Assembly: GCA_035559775.1 (NCBI GenBank)
Contig: DATMAU010000064.1
Location: 22,769 to 86,768 of the forward strand
Length of the DNA: 64,000 bases
Source: AG1 sp035559775
Lineage (GTDB): Archaea > Thermoproteota > Thermoprotei_A > Sulfolobales > AG1
Direction of reading: 5' to 3'
The position numbers and the translations under genes are program-made. A model generated the notes under the pieces. That model searched no databases, had not been told where the DNA came from, and saw only the letters and a program-made list of their open reading frames with translations. The stretch's first letter is position 1. Each line of letters begins with the position of its first letter. Below are positions 25,538 to 36,912 of the stretch, piece by piece.

Positions 25538-27211
25538 TTAGAGAGGCTCTAAAGCTATGTCTACCAGACCCTGGGTAAACATATCCCTAGCCTGTGAGGG
25601 CAGGTCTACATCGATGACCACATAGTCCTCCACACCCCTCTCTCTAAGGATCTCTCCCACGATTCTTGAGAAGCAGCTGCCCTCACCATATCCTGGAACC
25701 TTCTCGATCCTATCTCTGGCGAGAACCATGAATTCCTTACCATACCTCTTACCCTCTGGGATTGTTTTTATCTCAATCGAAACCCTATCACCCTTTATCC
25801 TGTAACCATCGCATATATGGATCGAGGATGCTGCCCCCATACTAAGCCACATCTCAGCCTCCTCTCTTGAGGCATATGTTATAAGCCTATCGCCCACGAC
25901 ATCAACTCCCCCCGAGATCTCGCTCGCCTCGAGAACAAACACTCTGGGGTCTTTCCCAAAGGCCTTGTACTCGACCTCCTCACCAACCTCTACAGGCTTA
26001 TTCCTGCTATAGTGGATCTCTATATATACATCTGCTAAGGATAGCCTCGAAACCATATAGCTCAAAAGAACCCAGGGTAGGACGAAAAGCCCTCCTGAAC
26101 CTCTAATGAGTATGCTTGGTATAATAGCTATCCTCCCCCTCGAACCCTTAACCCTCTTGAGAAGCCTTGCACGTCCCTGGCTAGGGGCTCTGGGGATCTC
26201 ATCCTCACCCCTGATCCTCCTGAGAAGCCTTGGTAGAACCATCTCCATGAGAACAAATACGGCTACAGGGTTTCCTGAAATGCTCACAACAGGCTTGCCC
26301 TTAACGATCCCGAGGCTTGTGGGTTTGCCTGGTCTTAGCTTAACACCCCTCACAATAATTCTGCCAGTTTCGCCCACGACTCTGTATACGTTATCCTCAA
26401 CACCAGCCGAGGTTCCTCCGGTGGTTACTACTAGATCGCATTTCTCAACGCTGCTAAGGATCGCTTTCCTCAGATCATCGATATCATCACCAACAATACC
26501 GATAGGATCTACATCAAACCCCCTGGATTCTAGGAGAGCTTTTAGAGATCTTAGGTTAGACTCATACACCATACCCGGCCTGAGGGGCTCTCCAGGTTCC
26601 AGAAGCTCCCTACCTGTGGACATCACACACACCTTCGGCTTTCTATAAACAGAGATCTTCTTAATCCCCGCAGATGCGAGTGTAGCTAGGGTTTTCTCAT
26701 CTATAACCCATCCCCTCTTAACAATAACGGTTCCCGAGGGTAGGTCGCTGCCAGGGTAGGCTATATTCTCACCCCTCCTAGGAGAGCTATAAATGATCAC
26801 CTCGGAGCCCTTCTCCTCAGTATCTTCGAAAGGAACCACTAGATCTGTGTTCCTGGGGAGATGAGAGCCTGTTGCCACTTCGTAACAAGTACCCGGCTTG
26901 ATCGATATGTGCTCTGCACTAGCACCAACCCCTATCCTCCCAGCAAGGCTGAGCCTAACAGGCCTATCCTTTGAAGCGCTAGCCACATCGCTGTAAAGAA
27001 CCGCATAGCCATCAACCAGGGATCTTGGAAAAGGTGGGAGGGGTATGGGTAGCACTATATCGCTACAAGCAACCCTTCCAAGGCTATCTTCTATGAAGAT
27101 CTCCTCACACCCTATCTTTAAAGGCCCCAACTCTTTAAGAAAGATCTCCACAGCCTCGTAAGGATCAACCAATGGTTCTGCAACAGAATACTTCATAGCC
27201 TTTAGACCCAT
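25538..27211 (-). CDS. moeA: Molybdopterin molybdenumtransferase MoeA with C-terminal extension
   Basis: Inserts molybdate or tungstate into adenylated molybdopterin. The N-terminal 400 residues are a standard MoeA: PLPPFPRSLVDGYAV near residue 56, TTGGTSAGVEDN near residue 264 and the RPGKPTSLG and SGNPVAVFV motifs. About 150 residues follow that resemble the periplasmic-binding-protein-like domain fused to many archaeal MoeA proteins, but shorter than usual (total 557 against about 620-650). The internal ATG five residues in (27196) is an alternative start. Molybdate-dependent enzymes are not in the window. Confidence 0.9.
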   Translation of the reverse strand: MGLKAMKYSVAEPLVDPYEAVEIFLKELGPLKIGCEEIFIEDSLGRVACSDIVLPIPLPPFPRSLVDGYAVLYSDVASASKDRPVRLSLAGRIGVGASAEHISIKPGTCYEVATGSHLPRNTDLVVPFEDTEEKGSEVIIYSSPRRGENIAYPGSDLPSGTVIVKRGWVIDEKTLATLASAGIKKISVYRKPKVCVMSTGRELLEPGEPLRPGMVYESNLRSLKALLESRGFDVDPIGIVGDDIDDLRKAILSSVEKCDLVVTTGGTSAGVEDNVYRVVGETGRIIVRGVKLRPGKPTSLGIVKGKPVVSISGNPVAVFVLMEMVLPRLLRRIRGEDEIPRAPSQGRARLLKRVKGSRGRIAIIPSILIRGSGGLFVLPWVLLSYMVSRLSLADVYIEIHYSRNKPVEVGEEVEYKAFGKDPRVFVLEASEISGGVDVVGDRLITYASREEAEMWLSMGAASSIHICDGYRIKGDRVSIEIKTIPEGKRYGKEFMVLARDRIEKVPGYGEGSCFSRIVGEILRERGVEDYVVIDVDLPSQARDMFTQGLVDIALEPL

Positions 27212-27531
27212 CTATATATGCTAAGGCAGGTATTAATGGAGTAAAACTAGAGTTCGAGCCTTATAACGGCTAGTAATGCTAACCCCACCCATAGCCTCAC
27301 AGTCCCAGGATCCCTCCAACCGGAGCCCATATCCCCAGCCTCTACCAGCTCAAAGCGACCACTGTCTATGGCTCTCCTTCACTGCTATAGAGAAACCCTA
27401 AACTCTTTTTTCTCTTTCGCCAACACACTTGGATCTTTATTAATATCAGCATTATGTGCAGAGATCATTGAATATATTCTAGGTTTGTAAGCCTGTAACC
27501 TTTATAATGGTTAAAATAATAGCAGAGCAGC
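27212..27531. other. Intergenic region between gatB and moeA
   Basis: 320 bp between two minus-strand genes, with no open reading frame of note. The part next to moeA (27215-27250) should hold its promoter. A pyrimidine-rich run lies near 27390-27420. No tRNA, repeat or conserved hairpin was recognised. Confidence 0.5.
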
Positions 27532-28982
27532 TCAGGTTCCTGTGGAGAGTTTTCTCCTTATTATCGCAGCTATCTTCTGAGGATCCGCTCTTCCTTTAGT
27601 TAGTTTCATGACCTGCCCAACTAGATAGTTTATAGCCTTAGGATTCTTCTTAGCATCTTCAACAGCCTTGGGGTTCTCCTTGATAACCTTCTCTGCAAGC
27701 TCCTCAAGCTCCTCATCGCTTGCTATTACCTTTAGGTTCTCTTTAGCGACTATCTCCTCTGGATCCTCTCCTCCCAGCACCACCCTCTCTAGGATCATCT
27801 TCATGATCTTTACACTGATCACACCCCGATCCATTAATGAGAGGAGCTTCGCAATACTCTGGGGCGAGGCCTTCACCATGTCGAGGTTGCCTCCCCTCTC
27901 ATTAACGATCCCTAGGAAGTCGTTTATAAGGAGGTCAGCAACCCTCCGGGGATCGCCATAGATCTTTACAACCTCTTCGAAGAACTCGGAAAGCCTTTTC
28001 CTACTCACCAGGACTCTCGATACATATTGTGTTAGCCCATAGCTCTTAACATACCTCTCAGCCCTATGCCATGGCAGCTCAGGCATTTTCGAGGCTATCT
28101 CTTCCACAATGCTACTAGTAATAGCTATAGGGGGCAGGTCGGGGTCTGGGAAGTATCTATATTCCTCCTCAAGCTCCTTATACCTAGAGACTATAGTTAC
28201 ACCCTTAACAGGATCCCAGTGTCTAGTCTCCCTCTGGATCTTCCCCCCAGCTGTCAGCACCGCTCTCTGCCTAACAACCTCATAGCTTATAGCCTTCTCA
28301 ATATCCTTGAGAGAGCCTATGTTCTTAACCTCAACCCTCTCGCCACCCTCTATAGATATGTTCACATCGACTCTGAAGGCACCCTCAAGATCCGGGTTAG
28401 AGATCCCGAGATGATCCACAAGCTCTAACAGCTTCTCCATAAAGGCTCTAGCCTCCTTCGGGCTCGAGAGATCCGGTTCTGTTACAACCTCTATTAATGG
28501 TACACCGGATCTGTTATAATCAATAAGGCTATAGCTACTCCTAGTGGGATCACCTAGTGGGTATGTGATCCTAGCCGGGTCCTCCTCAACACCTATCCTC
28601 CTCATCCTAATCCTCTTGGAACCGCTATCACCCTCTATCTCGAGAGAACCTCCAACAGCTATGGGAGCCATCCCAGGACCTCTATGCTGGCTTATCTGAT
28701 ACCCCTTCGGAAGATCTGGGTAGAAGTAGTGTTTTCTAACAAAAACCACCTTATCCAATAACCTGGATCCCAGGGCTAGGGCTAGCATGATAGCCTTTCT
28801 AATAACCTCCCTGTTGGGAACTGGAAGAGAGCCTGGGAGGCCTAGACATACAGGGCACACGTTAGTGTTTGGCGGCACCCCTCTATAATCCTGCGAGCAT
28901 GAGCAGAACATCTTACTCCTCACAGTATTGACCTGGATGTGGATCTCGAGCCCTATAACTGCTTTCTGCGGGGTCATGGCAC

Positions 28983-28986
<4 letters not shown>
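27532..28986 (-). CDS. gatB: Aspartyl/glutamyl-tRNA(Asn/Gln) amidotransferase subunit B
   Basis: Kinase/tRNA-binding subunit of GatCAB, which converts Glu-tRNA(Gln) or Asp-tRNA(Asn) to the amide form. Seen: the N-terminal VIGLEIHIQV motif, the zinc-site cysteines FCSCS and NVCPVCLGLPG, then HYFYPDLPKGYQISQ and the C-terminal YqeY-like region (NYLVGQVMKLTKGRADP). Length 484 residues is normal. Overlaps gatA by 4 bases. In archaea GatCAB mainly supplies Asn-tRNA, since GatDE makes Gln-tRNA. Confidence 0.96.
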
Positions 28987-30436
<1,450 letters not shown>

Positions 30437-30440
<4 letters not shown>

Positions 30441-30727
30441 GACTCCTCACCAGTTATCGTTCTAGGACCGACAACATAGCCGTCTATCGTTTTTGCCGCG
30501 CTCCTCTCCACCCATGCTCTCTCAATACCCCTCTCAACGCTATCCTCCCTCACCCCGGCCTCTTTCTCCATAACATGGAATAGGGGCTCTACACCCTCAA
30601 GCACGATCCTGTCTAGCTGTTTGAAAAAACCAACGATCTTCTCAATATCTTTTGACAATGCTTTCTCCTCGTCGTCGCTTAGCTTTAGAAGCGCGAGCCT
30701 CTCAAGCCTCTTAATATCCACCTCCAT
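30437..30727 (-). CDS. gatC: Aspartyl/glutamyl-tRNA(Asn/Gln) amidotransferase subunit C
   Basis: Small subunit that stabilises GatA-GatB. Seen: LERLALLKLSDDE near the N-terminus, the helical IEKIVGFFKQLD core and the EPLFHV motif, followed by a basic/acidic tail. 96 residues is the expected size. First gene of the gatCAB operon. Confidence 0.92.
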
Positions 30728-31060
30728 GCTCTCTCCACATACCTATAGGATAGTGAGTTAATGAGAACGCTCCCTGCTAGCTGAATTATCAACAGTGTTC
30801 TTGACTCTTAGGATTTCTTTGATTCAGCAAAGCTACTTACATATTTGTCGAAGGATCCTGGTCGATAGATATACTCAATGCCCTTATACGTTTGGCAATC
30901 TTATAGCTTTACATGCTACGTGTTTTATCTACACAACTCTACACGCAAAGGATCTTTAGGGCTACCTGTGTTTATCGCGGTAGTGGTATTAAAGCCTTGA
31001 TTTCGGGTAGGCATTATTTAAGTGCTAGTATGTTTAGGTACATATTAGGGAGGCTTTTCT
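30728..31060. other. Divergent intergenic region upstream of gatC
   Basis: 333 bp between gatC and a small plus-strand membrane-protein gene. Near the right end a TATA-like ATTATTTAAG (31013-31022) and GGGAGGC just before 31061 look like the promoter and ribosome site of the small gene. The remainder shows no reading frame, repeat or RNA motif that I recognise. Confidence 0.45.
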
Positions 31061-31357
31061 ATGTATAGGGATAATATGCTTGCTTTGAGGCTTTTTGGAT
31101 TATTAGGTGCTATCTTCTTCGGCATCCTCTCTATCGTAATGGTTTTGGAGGGGAGGGGTCCGATTCTGAGTTGGGATTTGGTGACGTTAATAGTAATAGC
31201 CTCTATAATCATCGCAATCATAGGCAGGTTCATTAAACTACCAGATATGGTATACCGGTATATTATATATGGTAATTTCCGGTATAGTTATCTGATCATG
31301 GCTATATTCTTTCTAGTTGGTATCATCGTAGGTTTCTTCTTAGGTTTACTATCATAA
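31061..31357 (+). CDS. Small hypothetical membrane protein
   Basis: I do not recognise the family. The 98 residues contain three clear hydrophobic segments (about residues 8-28, 38-55 and 76-96) separated by short charged loops, so it is very likely an integral membrane protein. It has a plausible TATA box and GGGAGG ribosome site upstream, which supports it as a real gene. Neighbours (gatC and another small unknown gene) give no functional hint. Confidence 0.6.
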   Translation: MYRDNMLALRLFGLLGAIFFGILSIVMVLEGRGPILSWDLVTLIVIASIIIAIIGRFIKLPDMVYRYIIYGNFRYSYLIMAIFFLVGIIVGFFLGLLS

Positions 31358-31558
31358 TTTACTCGATAGAGCTTTCCACATAGCTCGCAAAGATCTCTTT
31401 ATCCCTAAAGCTTATGAGTAACTATGACTGAGTAGAGGTTATAGGGGCCAATGGTGAGAAGAAGTGGTTTTGTAACCCTGCCTAACCGATCATGAGGGAT
31501 CTTTAAGCTATATATAGCTGGGCAGCGGTATTCAAAATAAGCTAGAAGGTAAAGATAT

Positions 31559-31993
31559 ATGGGTATTAGATGGAAGGGGTTCGGTGAGTGGAACAAGTGT
31601 GGTGAGTGCTGGTCTAGCTTTGAGAGAGGTATCCAGCATAGCAACTCACTCTCATGCTATAAAGTCGGGATCCCGGTATCATCGCTAAAGATCCCATTGA
31701 AAGACTTGCTAGTAATGCTGAGAGAAATGCGTATGGTGGTTAAATACTCGATATTCAGTCCACCATTATCCCTAGCATCTTCAGGGATCGTGATCGTTTA
31801 CTTCTCCTCAAGGGATGATATGGAGAGATTTATAAAAATGATCTCGCCCCTCGTTAAGAAACCTTCGTTGAGAGAAAGGCTATTCTATAGCCTGTTCGTT
31901 AATGCTGAATGGAAAGGGAGTGTTAGCTATAGGAGAGGATGTCCTGAATATGACAGGAAGTTCGGCGACTGGAGAAAATGGCCCGAGCCATAG
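31559..31993 (+). CDS. Hypothetical protein with N-terminal CxxC
   Basis: No family recognised. 144 residues without membrane segments. An N-terminal KCGECW pair of cysteines and later single cysteines (YKVG region and RRGCPEY) could bind metal or form disulfides, but no zinc-ribbon pattern is complete. A TATA-like TATATATAGC lies at about 31510-31521, with a GAAGGTAAAG stretch before the start. It converges on thrB with a 31-base gap. Start uncertain; the ORF may be genuine but could be lineage-specific. Confidence 0.45.
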   Translation: MGIRWKGFGEWNKCGECWSSFERGIQHSNSLSCYKVGIPVSSLKIPLKDLLVMLREMRMVVKYSIFSPPLSLASSGIVIVYFSSRDDMERFIKMISPLVKKPSLRERLFYSLFVNAEWKGSVSYRRGCPEYDRKFGDWRKWPEP

Positions 31994-32024
31994 ATCCTAC
32001 TGAGCTTGCTTACCTCTAAACTGT

Positions 32025-32969
32025 CTAACCTATAATCACACGGGCACCCGGGGCTGGAGTAGCGCTCACAATTGTAGCTTTATAGCCTCTCTTAGCATAG
32101 ATCTCGGTTAACATGTTTCCAAGCTCTCTATGGATCTCTCTATCCGCTAGGATCAATATGCTTGGTCCGGCACCGCTTACAACAGCCCCATAGGCTCCCG
32201 CCTTTAGGGCGTTGCTCTTCACTTCAGAGTATAGGGGTATGAGCCCTGCCTTCTCCCTAGCAGGCTCTATTATCCTATCATTCATTCCTTCGCCTGCTAG
32301 TCTTGGATTGTTGGTAACTATCCCTAGGATCAGTTTTGCCAAGCTAGAGGAGTTGGCTATATAGTCCGTAAGGCTCACCTGCCTCGGGAGCACGGATCTA
32401 GCATGACCCGTCTTCTTAGGAGGTACCTGGATCTCCGGGATTGCTAGGAGGAAACTGAAACCCTCACCACCAGGTATCCTGCTAGCCCTAACACTCTCTC
32501 CAGGGCTTACCAGAACAAATCCTCCGAGGAGACTTGCAGAGACATTATCATAGTGCGGCTCCCCCGAGACTTTCCTCTCACCCTCCCCTGCTATGTATAC
32601 CAGCTCGCTATCACTGAAAACACCCCCCAGGATCTCGTTCACAGCCTTAGCAGCAGCCGCTGAAGAAGCACCACTACTCCCAAGACCCCTGCCTGGAGGC
32701 ACCCCCTTACTAAGCGTTACCTCGAGCTGGAGCTTCTCCCCAGCTATTGCTAAGGCCTTCTCTATGGGTGCAAGCACTGCGTTATCCTCCCCCGCTGGCA
32801 CTTGGGAGCCGTATTTACCACCAACACTCAGGCTGATCTTGCTCAGACCCTCACCAACAATCCTAACCTCTAGTTCATCGTAGAACGCGTCAAGAGCCAC
32901 TGCGAGTACATCGAACCCAGGCCCCAGGTTGGCTGATGACATATATGCCCTCACAAGAGCCCTCCTCAT
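32025..32969 (-). CDS. thrB: Homoserine kinase
   Basis: GHMP kinase phosphorylating homoserine in threonine synthesis. Seen: SSANLGPGFDVLAVALD at residues 11-27, the ATP-binding PPGRGLGSSGASSAAA loop near residue 90, and the C-terminal GAVVSGAGPSILIL motif near residue 260. Length 314 residues is normal. Not adjacent to other threonine genes in this window. Divergent from ilvE, sharing the 130-bp gap for promoters. Confidence 0.94.
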   Translation of the reverse strand: MRRALVRAYMSSANLGPGFDVLAVALDAFYDELEVRIVGEGLSKISLSVGGKYGSQVPAGEDNAVLAPIEKALAIAGEKLQLEVTLSKGVPPGRGLGSSGASSAAAAKAVNEILGGVFSDSELVYIAGEGERKVSGEPHYDNVSASLLGGFVLVSPGESVRASRIPGGEGFSFLLAIPEIQVPPKKTGHARSVLPRQVSLTDYIANSSSLAKLILGIVTNNPRLAGEGMNDRIIEPAREKAGLIPLYSEVKSNALKAGAYGAVVSGAGPSILILADREIHRELGNMLTEIYAKRGYKATIVSATPAPGARVIIG

Positions 32970-33099
32970 AGGCTCACCCGCTAGATATACTCCTTAAGCT
33001 GATAAGGTCTTTACGCTTCTAGCCAGAGCCTGGCAATTCTATAAGGACTATAGGCGTAAACCTTATAAGGCGCTCAGCATCACTACCACACGATCAAAA

Positions 33100-34017
33100 A
33101 TGTCCATGTGCTCGAGGACTAAATACATATGGATGGACGGCGATCTTGTTGAATGTAGCAAGGCATATGTCCATGTAATGACACACGCGCTCCACTACGG
33201 AACAGCAGTGTTCGAGGGGATTAGGGGCTATTGGGATGGTAATAATCTCTATATATTCAGGCTCAGGGATCACATGATAAGAATGATCAACTCAGCCAAG
33301 ATAGTGGGGCTTAGACTGGGATACGGGCTTGAAGAACTGATCGACGCTACGGTAAAGACTGTAAGGGTTAACGAGTTCCAGGAAAACATATATATAAGAC
33401 CAATAGCCTTCGCCGGTGAGGGGAGCATCTCGCTAGATATATCCAAAGTACCCACTAGAGTATCCATAGCAGCCATCCCCTTCGGACATTACCTCAAACC
33501 AAAGGGAGTTAAGGTGAAGGTTGTGAGCTGGAGAAGGGTTCCGGGCTTCTCAATGCCTGTTATGGCCAAAGCATCCGGGATCTATCTCAACTCGGTCATA
33601 GCACTCTCAGAGGCAATATCCTCAGGCTATGACGAGGCTATACTGCTTGACTGGAGGGGCTATATAGCAGAAGGATCCGGGGAGAATCTATTCATAGTCA
33701 GGAGGGGCGTTATATACACACCACCTGTATATGCATCTATACTTGAGGGGATTACAAGGGACACAGTGTTCAGGATCGCAGACGACCTAGGCTATAAGGT
33801 TGAGGAGAGAGACATAACGAGGGAGGAGCTCTACGTAGCAGACGAGATCTTCATGGTAGGCACCGCAGCTGAAGTTACACCGGTGATCGAGGTGGATGGA
33901 AAGGCAATAGGATCAGGATCCCCAGGACCTGTGACGCAAAAGATCTCTAACTACTACAGGGAAATAGTGCTCAACAAGAACCCGAAGTATAGGGAGTGGA
34001 TCACACCAGTATATTAG
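33100..34017 (+). CDS. ilvE: Branched-chain amino acid aminotransferase
   Basis: Fold-type IV PLP transaminase for leucine, isoleucine and valine. Seen: HYGTAVFEGIRGYW near residue 32, the catalytic lysine region MAKASGIYLNSV near residue 157 and the EGSGENLFIV motif near residue 196, with EVTPVIEVDG near the C-terminus. Length 305 residues is normal. A TATA-like CCTTATAAGG is centred about 34 bases before the ATG, so the leader is very short. Confidence 0.95.
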   Translation: MSMCSRTKYIWMDGDLVECSKAYVHVMTHALHYGTAVFEGIRGYWDGNNLYIFRLRDHMIRMINSAKIVGLRLGYGLEELIDATVKTVRVNEFQENIYIRPIAFAGEGSISLDISKVPTRVSIAAIPFGHYLKPKGVKVKVVSWRRVPGFSMPVMAKASGIYLNSVIALSEAISSGYDEAILLDWRGYIAEGSGENLFIVRRGVIYTPPVYASILEGITRDTVFRIADDLGYKVEERDITREELYVADEIFMVGTAAEVTPVIEVDGKAIGSGSPGPVTQKISNYYREIVLNKNPKYREWITPVY

Positions 34018-34284
34018 CAAACCAGACGCGAACCAAGCATGGATCCATATTAGATTGCCAGCCCTCTTCCACAGTTCCGAAAGATCTTGAGTGCTAAACA
34101 TAGTCAAGTTTAATGAAATCTAGGACTGTTCACGGAGTCAAAGATCCTCAAAAACCTATAACCCTACGATCTCAGAAGACTATTCGACCAACCCGGCTCA
34201 TTATAATCTTAATCTTTCTCCAGATATACTTCGGATCTGTTGGAGGCTATTCATGGTATTTAGGCTGGTAACAGAAACCTATAA

Positions 34285-35163
34285 TTGAGTATACTCGGTG
34301 AATCTCGATTGCTCGATCCTCTGGTTCTATATGCTGTAGGAACCAGCGTTGGCGTTTTCTTCGGTATGCATGATGTCGTGATCAGGGGTTCTCGCTCTAA
34401 CATGGATTCCCGCCATATGTTGCTCGCATCCCTCCTCTCAGGCTATCCTGTTGTGTTTCTCTTTTCCCTGGTTTTCTGGGGTTTCAGTGCGATTAGCATC
34501 GAATCTATTATACTATACATAATAGCTGGGCTGGTGAACTTCAACGTTGGGAGAGCCTCGCTATATGTGGCTATAAGGAGCATAGGTGCTAGCGGGGCGA
34601 GCATAATGCTCACCCTAAGCATAGTGATCGGTATAGCTCTCGGTCTCGGCGTCGGGGAAAGGATATCCCCAACCCAGGCACTGGGGGCTGTTTTGATACT
34701 TATAGCAGCTATCATGGTGGCGTGGAGGGGAGAGATCAAAAGAGACCCCAGGGGGATAGCTGCCGGGCTTGTAGCGTCTTTTGGACTGGCGCTAGCGATC
34801 TTTCTAAGCAGGCTTGGAAATATAAATGGTGGAGACCCGTTCGCAGGAGCCTTGATAGCATATACCTCTAGCATAGCTTTCGAGGCATTCCTACTGAGAA
34901 ACACGGAGATCCGGAGCGTTTTTAGCAAAAACAACGCAGCAGTATACCTAGCAGGGGTTCTGGCATCCCTGGGACAGGTGGCGAGATATGTAGCGTTAGT
35001 CCAGTTAGGAGCAAGCATAGTTACTCCTCTACAGAACATAAGACCTGTTGTCGCAACAACACTAACAAGGGTTTTCTATAGCAGGACAGCCGAGAACCCT
35101 GGGCTTAGAGGCTATACAGCAGCACTCATAGCGTTCACAGGAGTCCTCTTAATGGCTATATAG
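34285..35163 (+). CDS. DMT-superfamily (EamA-like) transporter
   Basis: Ten hydrophobic segments in two internally similar halves, the layout of drug/metabolite transporters of the EamA type. The halves end with GAVLILIAAIMVAWRGE (about residue 150) and a similar C-terminal AALIAFTGVLLMAI. The TTG start gives 292 residues, typical of the family. Substrate unknown. Convergent with the M20 peptidase gene. Confidence 0.82.
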   Translation: MSILGESRLLDPLVLYAVGTSVGVFFGMHDVVIRGSRSNMDSRHMLLASLLSGYPVVFLFSLVFWGFSAISIESIILYIIAGLVNFNVGRASLYVAIRSIGASGASIMLTLSIVIGIALGLGVGERISPTQALGAVLILIAAIMVAWRGEIKRDPRGIAAGLVASFGLALAIFLSRLGNINGGDPFAGALIAYTSSIAFEAFLLRNTEIRSVFSKNNAAVYLAGVLASLGQVARYVALVQLGASIVTPLQNIRPVVATTLTRVFYSRTAENPGLRGYTAALIAFTGVLLMAI

Positions 35164-35197
35164 ATAAACAATGATTGGAAAAATAGCCGGTAGAGAT

Positions 35198-36583
35198 CTA
35201 CTTTCTAGCTAGTGCTGAGAACTCTATGAGGGTTAGGGCGACGTGTTTCATCCCGTTAACGAAATCCCTGATCCTTATATTCTCATTCGGTGCATGGGCT
35301 TTTGAGCCATAATACCCTACACCAGCCCCACTCATTGGGGTTCCAGCTATGTTGGTAAAGTAATACATGGGCCCCGAACCCCCGGATAGTGGTGATATAG
35401 ATGGCTCTTTTCCATAGGCTTTTACGGCTGCATTGATCGTTGCTCTCACTATAGCCTCTCCAGGCTTTGTATACCCAGATCTATACATGCTGTGCACAAC
35501 GATCTGGGCGTCTTCGAAACCGTTCTCCCTCAAGTATTTCTTGAGATTACTGAGGATCTTCTCTGGATCCTGGCCTGGGACTGGTCTTATATCGATCTTA
35601 GCCCCAGCTATCGAAGGCACTATCGTTTTGGAGCCCTTACCAGTATAGCCTGAATAGAGGCCTGAGACGTTTAGCGAAGGTTCTAGGTGGAGCTTCCTGA
35701 GAGCCTCGTAACCACTCACACCTCCGACGAAGCTCTTAAGCCCTAGATCTTTCATCATCTCCTCAAGCTCTGCTAAATCCATTTTCCTCACAAGCTCCTC
35801 ACCGATTCTCACGAACTCGGGATCTATGTCTTCATAGAAGCCTGGAACATAGATCCTGCCATGCTCATCCTTGAGTAGGGAGAGCAATCTAACCATTCTC
35901 CAAACGGGGTTGGGGATCAGAGGGGCGTTACCGCTGTGAACATCTCTTGAAGCCCCTTTGAGGATAATCTCTATGTATAACATGCCTTTGAAGCCTAGGC
36001 TTATGCCAAGCCTATCATCTCTTCTAATATACCCTGTCTCCCATATCCCGCCATCAGATCTGATCCACTCTCTATTATCCTGGATAACCTTCTCAAGAGT
36101 CGGAGATCCAATCTCCTCCTCACCCTCTATAAAGAACTTGATCTTGAGATCGAGATGATCAATGATATCAATGATCGCGTCGATCGCGCCTATCCTAGCA
36201 GCAATATTGCCCTTGTTATCAGCAACACCCCTCGCGAATAGATAATCCCCCCTCCTAGACAGCTTAAAAGGATCGCTCTCCCAGAGCTCAACAGGGTCTG
36301 GCGGTTGGACGTCGTAGTGGTTATATATTAGCACGCTCTTAGAGCCCGAACCAATCTCGGCTAAAACCGCGGGATACCCACCCCCACTCTTAATCTGGGT
36401 CTTGAAACCCCTCTCCCTGAGGATTGATGCAAGATAATCTGCACACCTAGCCATATCATCTCCTCCCCAGGCAGCCACGGTTCTATACTCGACAAGGCTT
36501 CCAAGAAGATCGATATATCTGTTATAGTTATCCTCAATATATCGAACAGCCTTTCTAGAGATCTCATCATAGTTCGAGCTCAA
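35198..36583 (-). CDS. M20 family metallopeptidase (dipeptidase/acetylornithine deacetylase-like)
   Basis: Di-zinc amino- or carboxypeptidase. Metal ligands are visible: histidine in YNHYDVQPPDP (about residue 86), aspartate and catalytic region in ARGVADNKGN, the EGEEEIGSPTL glutamate motif and the C-terminal histidine in SKAHAPNENI. The TTG at 36583 is preferred (SSNYDEISRK start) because a TATA-like stretch at 36611-36624 lies about 30 bases upstream; the longest frame begins at 36628 inside that promoter. Size then is 461 residues, normal for the family. Confidence 0.88.
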   Translation of the reverse strand: MSSNYDEISRKAVRYIEDNYNRYIDLLGSLVEYRTVAAWGGDDMARCADYLASILRERGFKTQIKSGGGYPAVLAEIGSGSKSVLIYNHYDVQPPDPVELWESDPFKLSRRGDYLFARGVADNKGNIAARIGAIDAIIDIIDHLDLKIKFFIEGEEEIGSPTLEKVIQDNREWIRSDGGIWETGYIRRDDRLGISLGFKGMLYIEIILKGASRDVHSGNAPLIPNPVWRMVRLLSLLKDEHGRIYVPGFYEDIDPEFVRIGEELVRKMDLAELEEMMKDLGLKSFVGGVSGYEALRKLHLEPSLNVSGLYSGYTGKGSKTIVPSIAGAKIDIRPVPGQDPEKILSNLKKYLRENGFEDAQIVVHSMYRSGYTKPGEAIVRATINAAVKAYGKEPSISPLSGGSGPMYYFTNIAGTPMSGAGVGYYGSKAHAPNENIRIRDFVNGMKHVALTLIEFSALARK

Positions 36584-36912
36584 CAAGATCACCAACCGGT
36601 AGTTAGCAGAAAAATATAAAAATACCACAGTAAATATCTAGCGGATTTCGATCACACCATTCATTGCTAAAGCGTCCTAAATGTTCAAAACCATGAGATC
36701 ATTATGGTCTTATCAAAGACCATTATCTAAGCGCCTCATCGGTTTCGCTATATCACTCCGCCTCTAATGGTTATGCAATATTATAAAGGTGGCTTCTCTT
36801 GCCACCTATAATAGCTAAGAAGCCTCGAATATCTATTTTAATAGGCAGATCATGTTGCTCATGATCATCCTATATAGGAGGATCCTGGATAAATGCGTGT
36901 TGGGGGTATGGA
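36584..36912. other. Hairpin-rich intergenic region upstream of the DNA methyltransferase
   Basis: About 330 bp between divergent genes. Three perfect stems stand out: ATGGTC with GACCAT (36704-36723), GGTGGC with GCCACC (36788-36806) and GATCATG with CATGATC (36848-36866). A palindromic CCTATATAGG follows at about 36869-36878, close to where the methyltransferase promoter should be. No reading frame. Confidence 0.5.

Noticed and set aside
25538..27211. Reading the C-terminal extension of MoeA as a separate ABC receptor gene
   Set aside because: The frame is continuous with MoeA and this fusion is known in archaea.
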